Origin: Phoronis australis
Taxonomy: Eukaryota; Phoronida; Phoronidae
Reading direction: 5' to 3'
NCBI GenBank assembly: GCA_002633005.1
Contig: NMRA01000001.1
Location: 3,696,659 to 3,760,658, forward strand
Length of the DNA: 64,000 nt
Position numbers and translations under genes: made by a program. Under the pieces are notes generated by a model, which saw only the letters and a program-made list of their open reading frames with translations, was not told the origin of the DNA and did not search any database. Below, in pieces: positions 11,567 through 25,500 of this stretch; position 1 is the first letter of the stretch, and every line of letters begins with the position of its first letter.

Positions 11567-13080
11567 ACTGTGCCTTTGTTTTATTAGGGTAACGATGAAA
11601 TATTACCATACTTTTTTTACACAAAAATAGTTTTGCAAAAGGAAACTTTCACGAGATTGTAATGGTAACTGGTTCGCAGATGGTTTCCGGCACACTGGAG
11701 GTTTGTAAATTAGTACTTCATTTGCATTTTCACAATTTAATGAGACTATGCACCTTAAGTTTGATGGAACATGGGTTTATAGCCATTATGATTTCATGTT
11801 TAGCGATGTAATTTTGTGTGATTTTTTTGACTGCTGCCGATGTGAAAGTGATTAGAAGCTGCCAAGCCTTAATTACTGGCCCATGTGGCATGATAGTTGC
11901 CATGGTAGCTGATAGTCAAATTACATAACTTTATGAAATGAGCAGCATCAAGTGATTGAAATCTGTTCTTTATGTTGATGCTTTCTGATTAAGAAACAAA
12001 GAACCAGTCAGTTAATGATTTGAAAAATGTTGTTAGTTGTAGTGCACCTGATTCAAAGTGATTATATATTTTTACCAAATACATCTTTTGTTGACAATGT
12101 ATTTAATGTTTCCAGTCTTGAAAATAATGAACACTGGGAATTTCAATATCACTTGCTATACTAATATTATATAGGTTAAGCCAAACACGCACTTTGAACA
12201 GTGAATCTGTTGAAGCAGTCCTATGGGCTATCATATGTAATTTAGGAATGCCAACTCGGCGTATTAAAAGACCCAAACGAGAAGTTCCATGGTGGTTTTC
12301 CAAATGGTGCAGGGAGAGACCTGAAAAAAATGGAAGATATATGTCTGGATACTAAAAACAAGAATGTTGGTAGTTTTAAATTTATTCGAAACAAAATCTC
12401 ATAACAATCACTTAACAAACACACAGAAGACTGGATTTCCTAAATACCGTACACTAAAAACTTTCCAACAAAATAGTTATCAGAAGGATGACCACAGTAT
12501 TGAGCAGATATAATAATTTCCAGAATTAAACATTAAATTGAATCGTACATTTTTCCCAATAGGGGTGATTATATCAGTTCTCAAATACTATAGTCATGGA
12601 CCGAGACAAATCTTTAAGAAATGACACAAGTGATAACATAAAGGCACAAAATTCAATGCCACACCTGCAAAAAAATCAGTCCACTAATGACACTTTACAC
12701 CAACCCCTGAAATTCTAAAACTTAACTGTAAAAAGAGTGTATAACAAAACTTCGTCACCATCACCAATATTTACTACAGCACTATGACTACCAGTGTTTT
12801 GAATCTAACAAATGACTAAACTGGGTCTTGGCATTAATGCTAAACATTTCTGTAATCGTCTAACACATAAACGAGGGCACAATCCTATTGGTCACACCTT
12901 AGTTGTACTTGCTATTTGCTGTGAAAGTGGAACCTATTCAGAAGCTAGTGAAAAATGGAAACTAGCTCACTCACTGTACATATATAAAGTCGGCCTGCCT
13001 CCACAACAGCTTCATATCTCTGGTAGCTTCTGTTAAGTGCAAGTTTAACTGGCTTCTTACACATATTTGTAACCTTTGGC

Positions 13081-13086
13081 TTTATT
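13081..13086 (-). terminator. Candidate poly(A) signal for RFK
   Basis: Minus-strand AATAAA lies about 445 nt after the RFK stop codon and would give a compact 3' UTR. No cDNA is available to confirm it. Confidence 0.4.
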
Positions 13087-13528
13087 TATCGAGTTCAGTT
13101 CTATGGGGGCTCATTTCAGAGGTAGTTTCCACAAAATGATCTCATATGTGTTCATATTGCAATCCCTGCTCAGTACGTGCACACTAATACTGGTCATGAC
13201 ATCATTTTTTTGAAGTTACCCCATAGAATTTGTTTTCTGCAAACCACACCCACTCCACATGAAAAAGCACTGATAATGTTTCAGCAGTCACTACCCCAGG
13301 TCAACCTCTTGCTTTGACCATACAATAGGTTCCAAAAGCCTTCAACAATTTAGAATCATTTCCAAATTTAAACCCAACTTCACATGAATATTTATTGAGA
13401 GAACTAGTAAACTGAATGGCACAAACTTCAACTTCAGTACTTTACTTCATGTGAACATTAGTTAGTACCGAGGCACGCACTGTTGATCAACGACCTATTG
13501 CAATGCCACATCATGCAAAATGACATGA

Positions 13529-16500
13529 CTACCTTGAGAAAATATCACAGTTTGCATTGGTGTCAGGAATTAACTCCACACTAGACACATTGGCATTTGT
13601 ATCCTTATGATCCAGGACACTCCTATTGTTGTTCCGCGCGAAGAAATAAGCGTCGATTAATTGCTCATGTTCCAACTTATCAAGTCTGCTCCACGCCTCC
13701 CGGATGTCCCCATGAATAGCATCTATTAATTGTTCTGAAACCAAGAGAAGAGACGAAACCATAAAATTGACCATTACCTAAATCTAACCACATATTAATG
13801 GTAAACCTGAGCATGTGATAGGACAGGTATATTCTCATTGGTGGGTGACGGCGCGTAACTAAGAGTCCATATGAAGACAGCAAAAACTCCTTTTAGCCCA
13901 GTTCATCACAGTGAGAATGTACTCCAGGTACTCATTGTCAATGCATGGCAAGGCTTTCAACATTAACAAACATGCAACAAGTTATAAGACTCATTAGCTG
14001 ATATCTAATGATAGGAATGCCATGAAAAACGAACAAGCCGAATATACAAGCACGCATCATTTTGCAAGACCCATTAGGTCACAGTCTTTGTCTTGAATCA
14101 TTTTGAGACATGCGCTGTGCTTCAATTTCAGTCGTGGTCTCTTCTTTGGACAGCTGTGCGTATGCAAGTTCAAGCAAGCATAAACAAGGTTTGAAATGCC
14201 TTGATTTACCAAGTGATGAGAACATTTTTTTTAAAAATTCCCACATCATTCATTTTTGAAAGTGTGGGCAACTAAAAAATACCGCATCATCCACTCCATT
14301 TTCAAAGAAACCTTAACTCATGCTTAATTGTATGAATAATCAACAAGATTAATATCCAAGCATGTAACAAGCTTCAAGTCCCATTAACTTTTCAGACACA
14401 CATGCCATAAAAACAAAAAGGCTAAAATTCAAACCAATGAATTTGGTTAAATCATGTATAAATGCACATAAAATACAGTGCTGCAGCAATAGTACGCAAT
14501 AAGACACTAAGATATCTGTCACTCAAGAATAACAGAAAAATAGTGAAGAAAGCTCAAAAAATTAATGTTCCTGCAAGCATAGGTCAAATCCATCAGAGCC
14601 AGTGCTGTTGTCGGTAACTTATTTTTCCAAATTTTATGATGGTGGTTAGCAAAGCAAACACAAAGAAAAACAAAATTGCCACTAGGTGACTGTAGCAGTC
14701 GCGCAAGTCCCAAAAATTCCGACTCAGCTGTGCTCTCCTCAAGACGTACTCTGGTCAAATTTCATGAAGATTCACTAAGGAGCTTGTATTGAGCCACAGC
14801 CAAATTAAATTGTCACGAGAAGGCACCACAGAAGTCAGACCTATTCAAAACTCATCATTAGCCATGCACTTCCCAGGAGGAAGACATGACAATTTTTGCA
14901 ATGATCCTAAAGAGTGATATGGCTAGCAGAGAAGCAGAGGTTAAAAACCAGACTGAAAAACATATCAAGTGTCCATAAGGAATAAGTAATGTTAAAACCA
15001 TCCAAAAATGGGAAAGGCTTATCGTCTCTTTAATAGAAATCTATTTGCCATGTTTCATGGAAATCCGGCAAATAACTCCTAAAATACGGAGGAAAATGTA
15101 AAAAAACTAAAATTGCCACTAGGGGCACAGCGTTAGCCAGATCTGCCCAAAAGTTATTGCCATCTTAAGTCACTTTAATAGAAATACATTAGTAATAATG
15201 TTCTTGCAAAGGTTCATGAGATCAAGCCATGTACACAAAAAATTCCCACCCATCCAAAAATCATCGTCAGCCATCCTCTTCCCAGTAGGAAGGACACATA
15301 CCAATTTTCATAATCATCCTTAGAGTGGTATGGCCTATATAGAGCTAGATGCCTAAAAACGGCCACTATGTGGAGCAGAATACATCAAATATATACAAAA
15401 ACAAAACTTTGACGCCGTCTCCTTAATAAATATCTATTTGCCAAATTTCATCAAAATCCGTCAACGAACTCCGAACATACAGAGCCAAACGTAAAAAAAT
15501 AAAATTGCCACAAGGGGGACACAGGCAATAACATCCATCTGAAAATTTGCTCATGCCGTCCCACCACAGGAACATGTCAGCAAAATTTCAGTAACATCCA
15601 CTAGTGGTTTTCGAGATACGGCAGCAGATGCCTGACTACGGGTGGGGGATGATGGCATATTCCACCCACATATATACATATATGAGACAGTGTGGGTACA
15701 AAGAAATACCATTTTCTTACCAGTTTTATGTTCTATGAAAGAACTGATTGGACCATTTCTTGATTTTGCATCTGCAAACAGTAAACAGCCTTTTGGCTTT
15801 TGAGGAAGGCAGACTGATTATAGTGAAATGTGTCACCACGTGCAATAATGCAACTCTTAACACCGACTCACTCATAACATTAAAGCATTTCTAAGAAAAT
15901 CTCGGAAGCAATCATTTAGTTAAGTGCATCACATTGTGAAATGCCAACAACTTAACGTAAAACTCACATCGTTAAGTTTTCAGGCGTAATTCAAGGCCAT
16001 TATGCAAATGTTTTGTGAAAACATCCATCTATCCATCTACCTTGAAGGATTTTCTTACCTAAAGAAGCAAAGTTGAGCTGCGGTCGCATGTGGCCTGTAA
16101 TGAGAATCTTCAGGTGCGACCCGTAAAAATCGTCGTCAAAAGTATTCATGATATGCGTCTCCTGTGAACAAAAGTAGACAATGTAACACAAATGATATTA
16201 CTAACTTCTGTGTACAAGAAACGCGACCCGTGACCTACATGAACATGAGACATTACTACATGTCCAAAGACATATGTAACCTGTGACCAACATAATTGTA
16301 CAAGAGACATTGCCTGTGTCCAGACAAGCACTTGCCCAGCAAGTGAATAGTGTGCAAGAGACGATTAGGACAAACATCTAATAAGCGCAACTTGGTACTA
16401 GTAAATCAGTTTACCAACTTGTGCCCAAAAGACTTATTAAATGCCCTCGTACAAATGACGCCACGGGGCAGGTGAAATTATCAGTTATTCGTTCAAGCAG

Positions 16501-19500
16501 TTAAGATAGAACAGGCACTTTTTGCACCATTTACAAGACACAAGCACAGTGTGATTTCCATGTTGTTATGGCTGTCTTAACACCAGCTGAGATGGACATT
16601 CAGCTGATTGGGTGCAAAATGAATTAGATGCCACTTCAACTCATCTGGTGAAGGTCAGTGCCAATCTAGACACATTATTGTTTGAATTTTGTAATGGACT
16701 GAAAACTGAAAAATCCGTTGCGAAAAGGTATCTGTTACCAACTAGACTTTTGAGGAGACAGCGACTCCTAGTGGGATTTATAAATGTCCTCCTTTGCTCA
16801 AGCTTGTGGGTTCAAGTCCCACTGGGCCACACTGCTAGACCCTTGAGTCAGGTCTCTAGCTCCTCAGCTCAGTTTAACTATATATTTAATAATCTAATCA
16901 TAAAAATGGTTCCAGGTGATCAGTGCCATGGACCCACCTGAACGGCCAGAGCACACGTCAGGTACGTGTACCAGACCACCTTCCATTATTTTTATTAGAC
17001 TTATGACAGATATTGATACTGTAAGTCCAATACATAGATCCGAAATGCCAAAACATTGGAGCACCATAATATTAATATCAGATGGTATTTGTAGGAGTCC
17101 TCCAAAATGTGACTGCAAACAGAGCATCCAGACACAAGTAATGCAGCAGTAACTGCGAAAAATGACATTTAAGACGAACAAAGCAGAATCTGTTACATGT
17201 GAAGGGATTGAAATGAAACTGCAAACATACTCTGTTTAATCAGCTAAAGACAATTATTCTCTCAAAATCAATCTCATAATATTCCTTTTCTTGACAGTAT
17301 TCTATTTACGTTACCAACAAGAACATTAGCGACTCAAAAAAACACTTCAAAGTTTTTAAGAGTAAGACAACACTAAAATTGCGAATTTGACAATGGGCAC
17401 TTGTACTGTATGCATTGCCAGTGACATGACTCATTCAACAATTCAAGATCCCAAGAGAGAGCTGTTTTTAAACCCCAAAGCCTCGTCAAGAATCATTCAG
17501 CATTTTATTTTATTTTAGCCACCTAAATAGGGTGAAACATTGCTTTAACAGAAATTTGCATCCCTGTTTTAGTTACAGTTTCAAGCAGAACTAGTTGATA
17601 GTTTGATAGCAATGTTTAGACAGATTGTTTTAAATTCTAAATTACCACACCACCGACTCGATTTTCCAAGAAACCAAAGACCAGAATTGAAGTGCTTTTT
17701 TGGCCTTAACTGAGATGCTTGACTGTAAGAATTTGAAAATGAACAAGACTAATATCCAAGCAGGCAACAAGCTACAATTCCCATTAACTTAATACGAAGA
17801 AGGATAAAACATTAATACGAAGAGGATAAAATTCAAAACAAATTTGGTTAAATACAGGTAAAAGGCTGTGCAAATAGTACACATAAGGCACTAAGCTACA
17901 TGTCACTAAGCAGAAAAATAGCCAAGAAACCCTAAATACTGATGCCTATTAGAAGTCAACAACCTGGCTCAGTGTACTGGGTAAACATTGCTGATAAGCC
18001 TATCAGTTAAAATATATTGTGGTTCAATTTAATTACTGCAGCTCCCCTTTTCTAGACAGATTTTAGAAACAAACACATTTTATGACACTTTATCAAGCCA
18101 CACAAAATCTGGGTGACCTTTTAGACTTGACCAAAAGGATTGTAAGGTCAACACAAGGTTATTTTAGTCAGCCAGGGAAGATGCCAAAAGTTGTAATCAT
18201 AGCCCTACAATTCCAAACACTGGGGTCCACTGGACCCACTATTCAAAAGTTAGACTCCATTATTTAAATTTTTGAGGGTCTGCTAAAGTTCAGAAATCGG
18301 TACACTAGCACAGACTACCTCAGAAAATAAACAAAAATTATTTTCCTGATAGCGTGTGCCAAGTTCATCGAATGTAAATTATAGGCTTTGGAGTTGACCA
18401 GTGTGAGAAATGAACTGAGTAACCAAGCATTGTAAACTGTCCATGAGTTAATTTAACCAAATGCAGTCTATGAGTGTTGCCAAGGTGATGCAATGCAATG
18501 AATGGTAATTTAATTACTTTATCCTGTCCTAATATAAGAGTATTTTACCCCATCATTGGTGAAGCATTCTTTTGAGGGTGACTCTGAGTGACACCACACT
18601 CACTGAGGTCACACCTTTCACTTCATTAACTACAAAACCAGACACCCCCTATTCAAATGGATGAATTATGTGGTGAATATACAATGTACAGACCTCATTA
18701 ACATAGAGGTGTGCATTACTAGAATTATTGACTCTCAGCAAATATGGAAATTCACATCAAGCAGCCTTGTGCAAAATAAGTGACGGACATACACGTAATA
18801 TAATTTTTTAAAATAATTTAGGGGGTTCGAAATGAAGTTACGGTTTTAAATAAGTGGAAAATTACCATAAACTCTGGAAAAGGGTGCAATTCGAATTTGG
18901 TACATTCATCGACAAAAATACTGAAAGACAATCAAAAAATGAAATTATGTCATTTTTTATTACATTTCTTACAATAAGCAACACATCAAAACTGTGTTTT
19001 AAGTGACGCACCCCTTAACAGAACACACGTCTTCTATAGCTTAACTGAAAGACACATGGGTTTATAGTCACTTTGTTGTAGAACTGGGATTTTCTTTGCC
19101 ACAGATACAACAATTACAAAAAGAAATTCCACCACTTTACTACAAATTATGTTGAAAACCTAAAAGTAAATCCGACAAAAAAGAACTTGAAAACCTAATA
19201 TTCATTTACTGTAGGAATTTTTGGCTCCGATACTGCGCCGATTGTACAACGAGAAAAATTTCAACAACTTTTTATTTTTGGAATTACGCATATTCTATAT
19301 CAGGAACATTTTTAAGTCTGGACTGCACGCCACCTGTTGGCCACACCATGTGACCTAATGAACATAAGTCTGAAAATAGTTCTGCCCCAAATGGGGCCTC
19401 GAACCCAGGACCTTCTGCTAACCATGCAGACACTCTAGTCCCCTGAGCCATCGGGACCACTGGTCCAACACAGAAATCAAATCCCACCCATAAACTTGTG

Positions 19501-22500
19501 ATTGTACATAAAATATGTAGATCTAGAACCAGCACATATTTTACTACACTGTCAAGACAGGTGTACACATACCATGGTCTTCTTTGTGTTGTTGAAGTAT
19601 GGGTTGTACCCAATACTCATCACCATCTTATGTACATCTCCGTGATCAACAGACGCCCAACCAAAGTAGACACCGCACTCCATCTCAGGGGGTAACAGGC
19701 CAACCACGTCATCCGGAAAGTTGGCTGGAACGAGAAAAATGCAATGCAATCCATTTGTTATTTGACGGGTGTGAACGTGAACAAGTGCAGTGTAGTAAAT
19801 GAAATCAAGCAAGGACTATAGTTCATATTACTCCAGAATCGAGCCATCATGAAATAAGATTGAGATATTCGACAATCACATCAGGACATTTGTCAAATTG
19901 CAAGTGTTTTCAAGTAGTTGTCATCTTTTGTGGATTTTTCAAAAATATTCATACATGTAAATTGCAACTTTATTTTTCATTGTTTCCCAAGACATTTCTT
20001 TAGACACACTTTTAACGGATTTCTTTTCTGCACCTAGGTGGATCTGCAGGAAATTTTGCTCACTTATTTTACAGAATATGGTCTAGTCAACCCCGTCACA
20101 TTTTTCATTTTTCCTTTGATAACAGTGATATTGGCTCTTAAAAATACAAATCTGGGAAGTGTTCTAAAAAGGAACTTACATCATCTCTGTTTTTGAAGAT
20201 GAAATAAAAAATCTGATTACTGGCAGTAAGAATATGACATTTAAATACAAAGTCACCAACAATTTACAGGTTTTTCACAACTTCAAGTTCAGGGCAAAAA
20301 GGATATTTTTCACAAAAATGACAAGACATGTCATGATTACAAATGACTAGGATGATTTAAGGCATGAAGTAATATTTCAGCCATCGACTAAACAATATTT
20401 TGACGGGCCACTGCAACTTAGTCCTGAGTGTGGTACTGACGTAGAATCTCCTAAACACCTGGTAGAGTCTTGCCCAGCTTTTTATAGGCTAAGGAGCAAC
20501 CAACTGGATGGCACTGTTACATGCCTACAACACATAGTGCATGGCACCAAATGGAAACGTCTGTCCGTTTTTCTAAAGGAGACTGGCAGACTTGAAAACT
20601 TTCTTCACGAGGAGCCATAATTGGGCTCTCGTGCTTTTGCTCAGGTGTTTTGTGCAATGGGCCCAACCATGAGGCCTGCGCACGTCTGATGCACCGCAAA
20701 TGACATCAGACCACCTGCACTGCTTTTTTTTAAACAATATTTTAGTTTTACAGTCAAAGTTATTTGATTTAGCGTGAAAGTAATTCATAAATGTTTAAAA
20801 TTACCTTCACTGCATTCTGGAGACTTGTTTGGATATTACATCTGTTCAATTGGGGTAAATGTCATGCAACTAATTCACATGTGGTTCAAGGTTATCTCAA
20901 ACCTTATTCACAAAAATTTGTAGAGATTTTACAATATCCCGCATATGTCTACCTATTATCATTTTCGGGGAATTTCAAATATGAAATATGTTATATTCAA
21001 ACAAACCGTAATATCTGCCTTACGTGATGAAAGTGATAGCTATAATGTTCTGTTCGTTTTAAGTCTGACTGAAGAAGAAAACTTTTCAACCTGGGAGCGA
21101 ACAAGTCCCAAACTAATTTTTTTGGATAAAAATTTGCCAATCATAACATTAAGCAATTGTTTGGAAAATGTTGTACAAGTTTCAGCTAATTCTCCTCAAT
21201 TTATGGACATTTACTGCCCTACAAGGACAAAGCTCTTCGAAAAATGTCCTCAATTAATTTTTAATGAGTACAATTTCAACACTGAGTATTCCAGGTATGT
21301 AAATACCGGTATGTACATGTTCAACTGTGCTGTGGGCCTGTGGCCTTTGTGCGCTTCAATAAAGTTATTCTCTGGTAGTGCACTGAATCTCACAGTACTT
21401 TCACATGATCTGATAGTTATACCATACTTGAACTCACTGGTCATGTTGCCAGAATGTTTACGTCCCCAATCGACCCTCCAGAGTTTTCACAGACAATCTG
21501 GAAGGTCACATGGACGTTTTGTGGACAACTGATGAGAATGACCCCATTAACAAAGTGTACAACAAGTTCATATATGGGGTCGATACATGGCAGTCACTGG
21601 ACGTAATTTTTAGACCAAATCAGTCACAAAATAACATTTAAAGCCACAATAAACCATCACAGAATTGACCAACATTTGACCACAAACCACAATGAAACTG
21701 GAGTCAAATTTTTCCTTAGTTATTATAGATTGTGAACAAGCTACTCAAGTTTGCTAATTCTCTTGCACACAGTAAAATCTCACCAACTTGGAAAAAAATA
21801 ATTGCCAAAATTCCACAAATTTTTTAAATACTGTCTGGTGATACAGAACATGGATATGACAAAGGTTTATGAAAAAGAATTAGAAACAGGAAAAATGAAG
21901 CGTGAGACTATCTCTACCAAGCATCACTACACATCATTTAAATGTGCTTTTTATCAACATTCCTTAATTCTGGACCATCTCTTTAATTTGGGAAATGGAC
22001 TCAATGAGCCTTGCCTCATTAAGGCAGGAAAATACTCATACTCTCGACACCAATTGGCCAGTTAATGCAAATCCTTGATTTTTGAGCTCTCCGATTTAAG
22101 GACCAACTCACTTTTGTAATACCATAAAAAATTCTGGAAATACCAAGATTAAGTAAATAGACTTTCATGCTATTAAACTAAGTTATCCCGTGAACACAAC
22201 ATAGACAAAACACCCGAACTATATAAGATAACACAGGTTGCAAACTGTTAATAAAAATTATCTGACTCTTTGACACTGGTCAAAGTACTCAAAAATGGTG
22301 TCACTTGCGGTTGAGAGATACTAAACATATAATCTACTAATCTGAAAGGTCACAGTCTCACCTGACCATGCCACAACCAAAACAAAGCAAAGTCAGTTGT
22401 AAATAGCCAACTTCAGATGTGGAACTTTTATGACAGTTAGAATGCCTGATCTCGAGACAGAACATCAAGTTAAAAACAGTATTAGCTATCTTACATCTTA

Positions 22501-25500
22501 CAAGCATAATGTACATGAAGTTAATATTCTGGACAAACAGCACAGGTTCACAATGGGTGAACATAACCTCACCACAGGATGCCTCATTGTAAGGTAACCT
22601 AATAATAATAACAATAATAATAATCTCAGGCAGCAAGGAGGATTTGAGGTCAGACCTTAAGAGGAGAGATCATATGTTTAACAAATGTTCACAGATAAAT
22701 TTGTTCAGATGGCAGATCAGCAGCTGTTCTGTGTTCTCATATGGCAAGGCAACACAGTTTAATGACACTGTTACAATACTCTTCACTCGATGCCAAAATT
22801 GCCATTTTTCAACTTTTCAAAGGCCAAATAACAATAAATGATTGTTTTCTTTTTGTTATTTCATGACACATGCGCACTGCATTCTATAATGGGATTGATG
22901 TAGAATTTCCCTCGACTCATAACAGTTTTGTTGTTCAGTTAATCTGACAATTTTATATTAGTTTCCATACACTTAACTATAACAAATAGTCTACACATAT
23001 TGCTTTAACATTATTTCATATGTGGGCTACACACTTTCAAAATACAAGATAAAAATTCACCAGTGTTGTTTACAAATGACAACACTATGTGACATATAGT
23101 CCAGAGAGGACTTGTGACCACAAAACCACAGAGCCACTTTCAAATCAACAATTCCTGTAGTTAACTGGCTAACTACATTCTTGGAAGAATGCCAAATAAC
23201 ACATTTATATTGACCCAGTAACACTGTTTATTAAACCTGAGCGTCAGTCTGAGTACTAACTCATAGTTTTGCTTTCAGAAAACACTAGCTAGAAAAATCC
23301 CATCTTATCTTTGACTAACAGAACTGCACATAAAATTATTGAACATCATCAATTTTTAGACTTGATAACAAGTGTCAACCGTGACCTCTTTAATAAATTT
23401 CAATACTTTTAACTATCATCACCACAACTCCTGACACACCACTAATGCGAATCAGCATTGGTGCACAGAGACCCCCCCCCACCTCACATGACTGCACACT
23501 CAAATTCTGTGCCCGTAGATAGGTCCCCCATCTGTCCCCCTCACAGTAGGCAGATGTGAAACAGATTGTATACTTTTCCAGTTGATCCTGAGCACAATGA
23601 AAATAACAGGCATGGTTCACTGTCGATGATAACTTTGTTACATACTGAGGAATTCAACCAATTGAACAAAAACTCATTACCTTGTTTGAGATTGAAGAAT
23701 TCATTTTTACCTTCAAAAGTGTCTTTAGGTATATGACTGTATGGGTAATTCCATGATAAGGTCAACAGAGAGACAAAAATACAAAATCGCAACATTAACG
23801 TTTCTGGTGTATTCTGAAAACCCAATGTCTAGTTTCACAATGCACGTGAATTTCCTATAACTTTCAATTTTTTGGCTATGGGGACTCATATTTGAGGCGA
23901 AACTGACCCAAAGAATTTCCTATTATACCGTAATCGTTCGGGTTAACGCCCATGCTCAGTTAACCGCCCATCCCCGACTTTAAGTGGATTTTCGATTTAA
24001 CCGCCCACTGCTCGGTTTAGCGCCCCCCTGCGATTTTTTAAGATTTCCAGTTAAGCACCCACCTCTCGGTTAAGCGCCCATCCCCGACTTTTAAAGAACG
24101 AAGATTTAGCGCCTAGTGCTAAGGAAACGCGCGATTCCCCGACTTACAGAAAAAGATCGATGATCACAATGAGTGCAACGACGCCGGGACTTCGAGACGG
24201 TGGTTTAGCAATCTGAATTACAATACAGGTAACGAGTTATTGTCTTGGGTCATAAACTCACTTCAAAATATAATACTTGAACCTTTTTGTCACTTTATTT
24301 TCTTCCCTTGTTAGCAAAGTTTAAGAACGCCGCCGGCGCCAAATCCTCTGCTTTCAGAGACTTTGTCTGCCGCGCTGAGTTTCCGTCTGCAGTGCACTAG
24401 ATAAAACATATATTCGAAAAAATCAGGCCAGAGAAATGTGACAATGGTTTTGCCAACCCTCCAAATTCTATTAAGGTGGGAAGCTCTCGTATTTTGAACA
24501 AATCTCACAACTCACGGAAAGATGTCAAATGCTCAATATTTTGATGAATATAACTGCCGGGTTATAGAGGATGTGGGGCGACCGAAGGGACAGTACAAAT
24601 GGCTTACTGGGTTACCGATTTCGTTGCTGTCTGTCGATTTCTGAATTCAAACGTTGGCAATAATGTATGTTTGTGTATGATCTCGAAGTAATAAAAAACG
24701 GCTAGTCAAATTTTGTTTTTCGCTTATTGCATCTCAGTCAAACTGGTTAGTAGATTTAACTAATGTCGCTGGCTGTTCTTTATTATTTCTTGCGTCAGCC
24801 CCCACGTAAGCGTGACTGTGTGAATTATCGTTTCCACATCCCCTTTTTAGCCATCCAGAATAATTTTGTTTATACATTGGCCATTTTCAGCCTGAACAAA
24901 AATTCACCATTCGAGTCTGAAATATTTACGACGTAGACTGCTTCAGACGATAGTGGGTAGGAGATTAACACAGCTAGTTACAGGGATGGGCTTAGGGAAC
25001 ATCGAGCCGGGAAATATGGCAATAGACTTGACATCGCAGTTTTGGGGAACATTGGCAACGGAGGAATATCGTAAAGAACTGGGTCTTTCGTAACAACAGC
25101 TTAAAAGCACATAGTTACGCCCGTTTTTGTTACTTCGGACTGTCGCTTATGTGTGACCGATTTGTAGTGGTGCACGTGCGCAAGTTCCCACACTTTGGAG
25201 TGCATGTTACCTTGACACCAACATGTGATTGACAGGTGACTCACACGTAGGCCCTACGTGCGTGCTGAATACCGCCACTATCTTTGGCCATAAAAAACGA
25301 GGCCGTTACATTACTTGACGGCATTTCCAAGTCACGATTGTCAGCCGACTGAGACATTGCGCGATAACAGCGGGACCGAACAGTGCCGCAGTGCTATATT
25401 ACAAGTGATATAAATAGGCTAATCTGGACATCTTGCATGAAAAATAAATGTTTTTCCACCACGAAGTTTGGTAAGGTGATCGTTTAGAATGATGAATTGA

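Larger units (their letters stand above)
10162..13528. other. Convergent interval between COMMD4 and RFK
   Basis: This contains the 3' flanks of both genes. It holds the 31-bp minisatellite and candidate poly(A) signals for COMMD4 (near 11549) and RFK (13081). No further splice-bounded coding segment was recognised; short open frames such as 12812-13036 show no family features. Confidence 0.5.

Noticed and set aside
24311-24508. Minus-strand SRGFGAGG text resembling the RFK RGFGRGS motif, as RFK exon 1
   Set aside because: It lacks the following GIPT and donor. The true exon 1 with HGFGRGSKQLGIPT and a GT donor is at 28789-28873.
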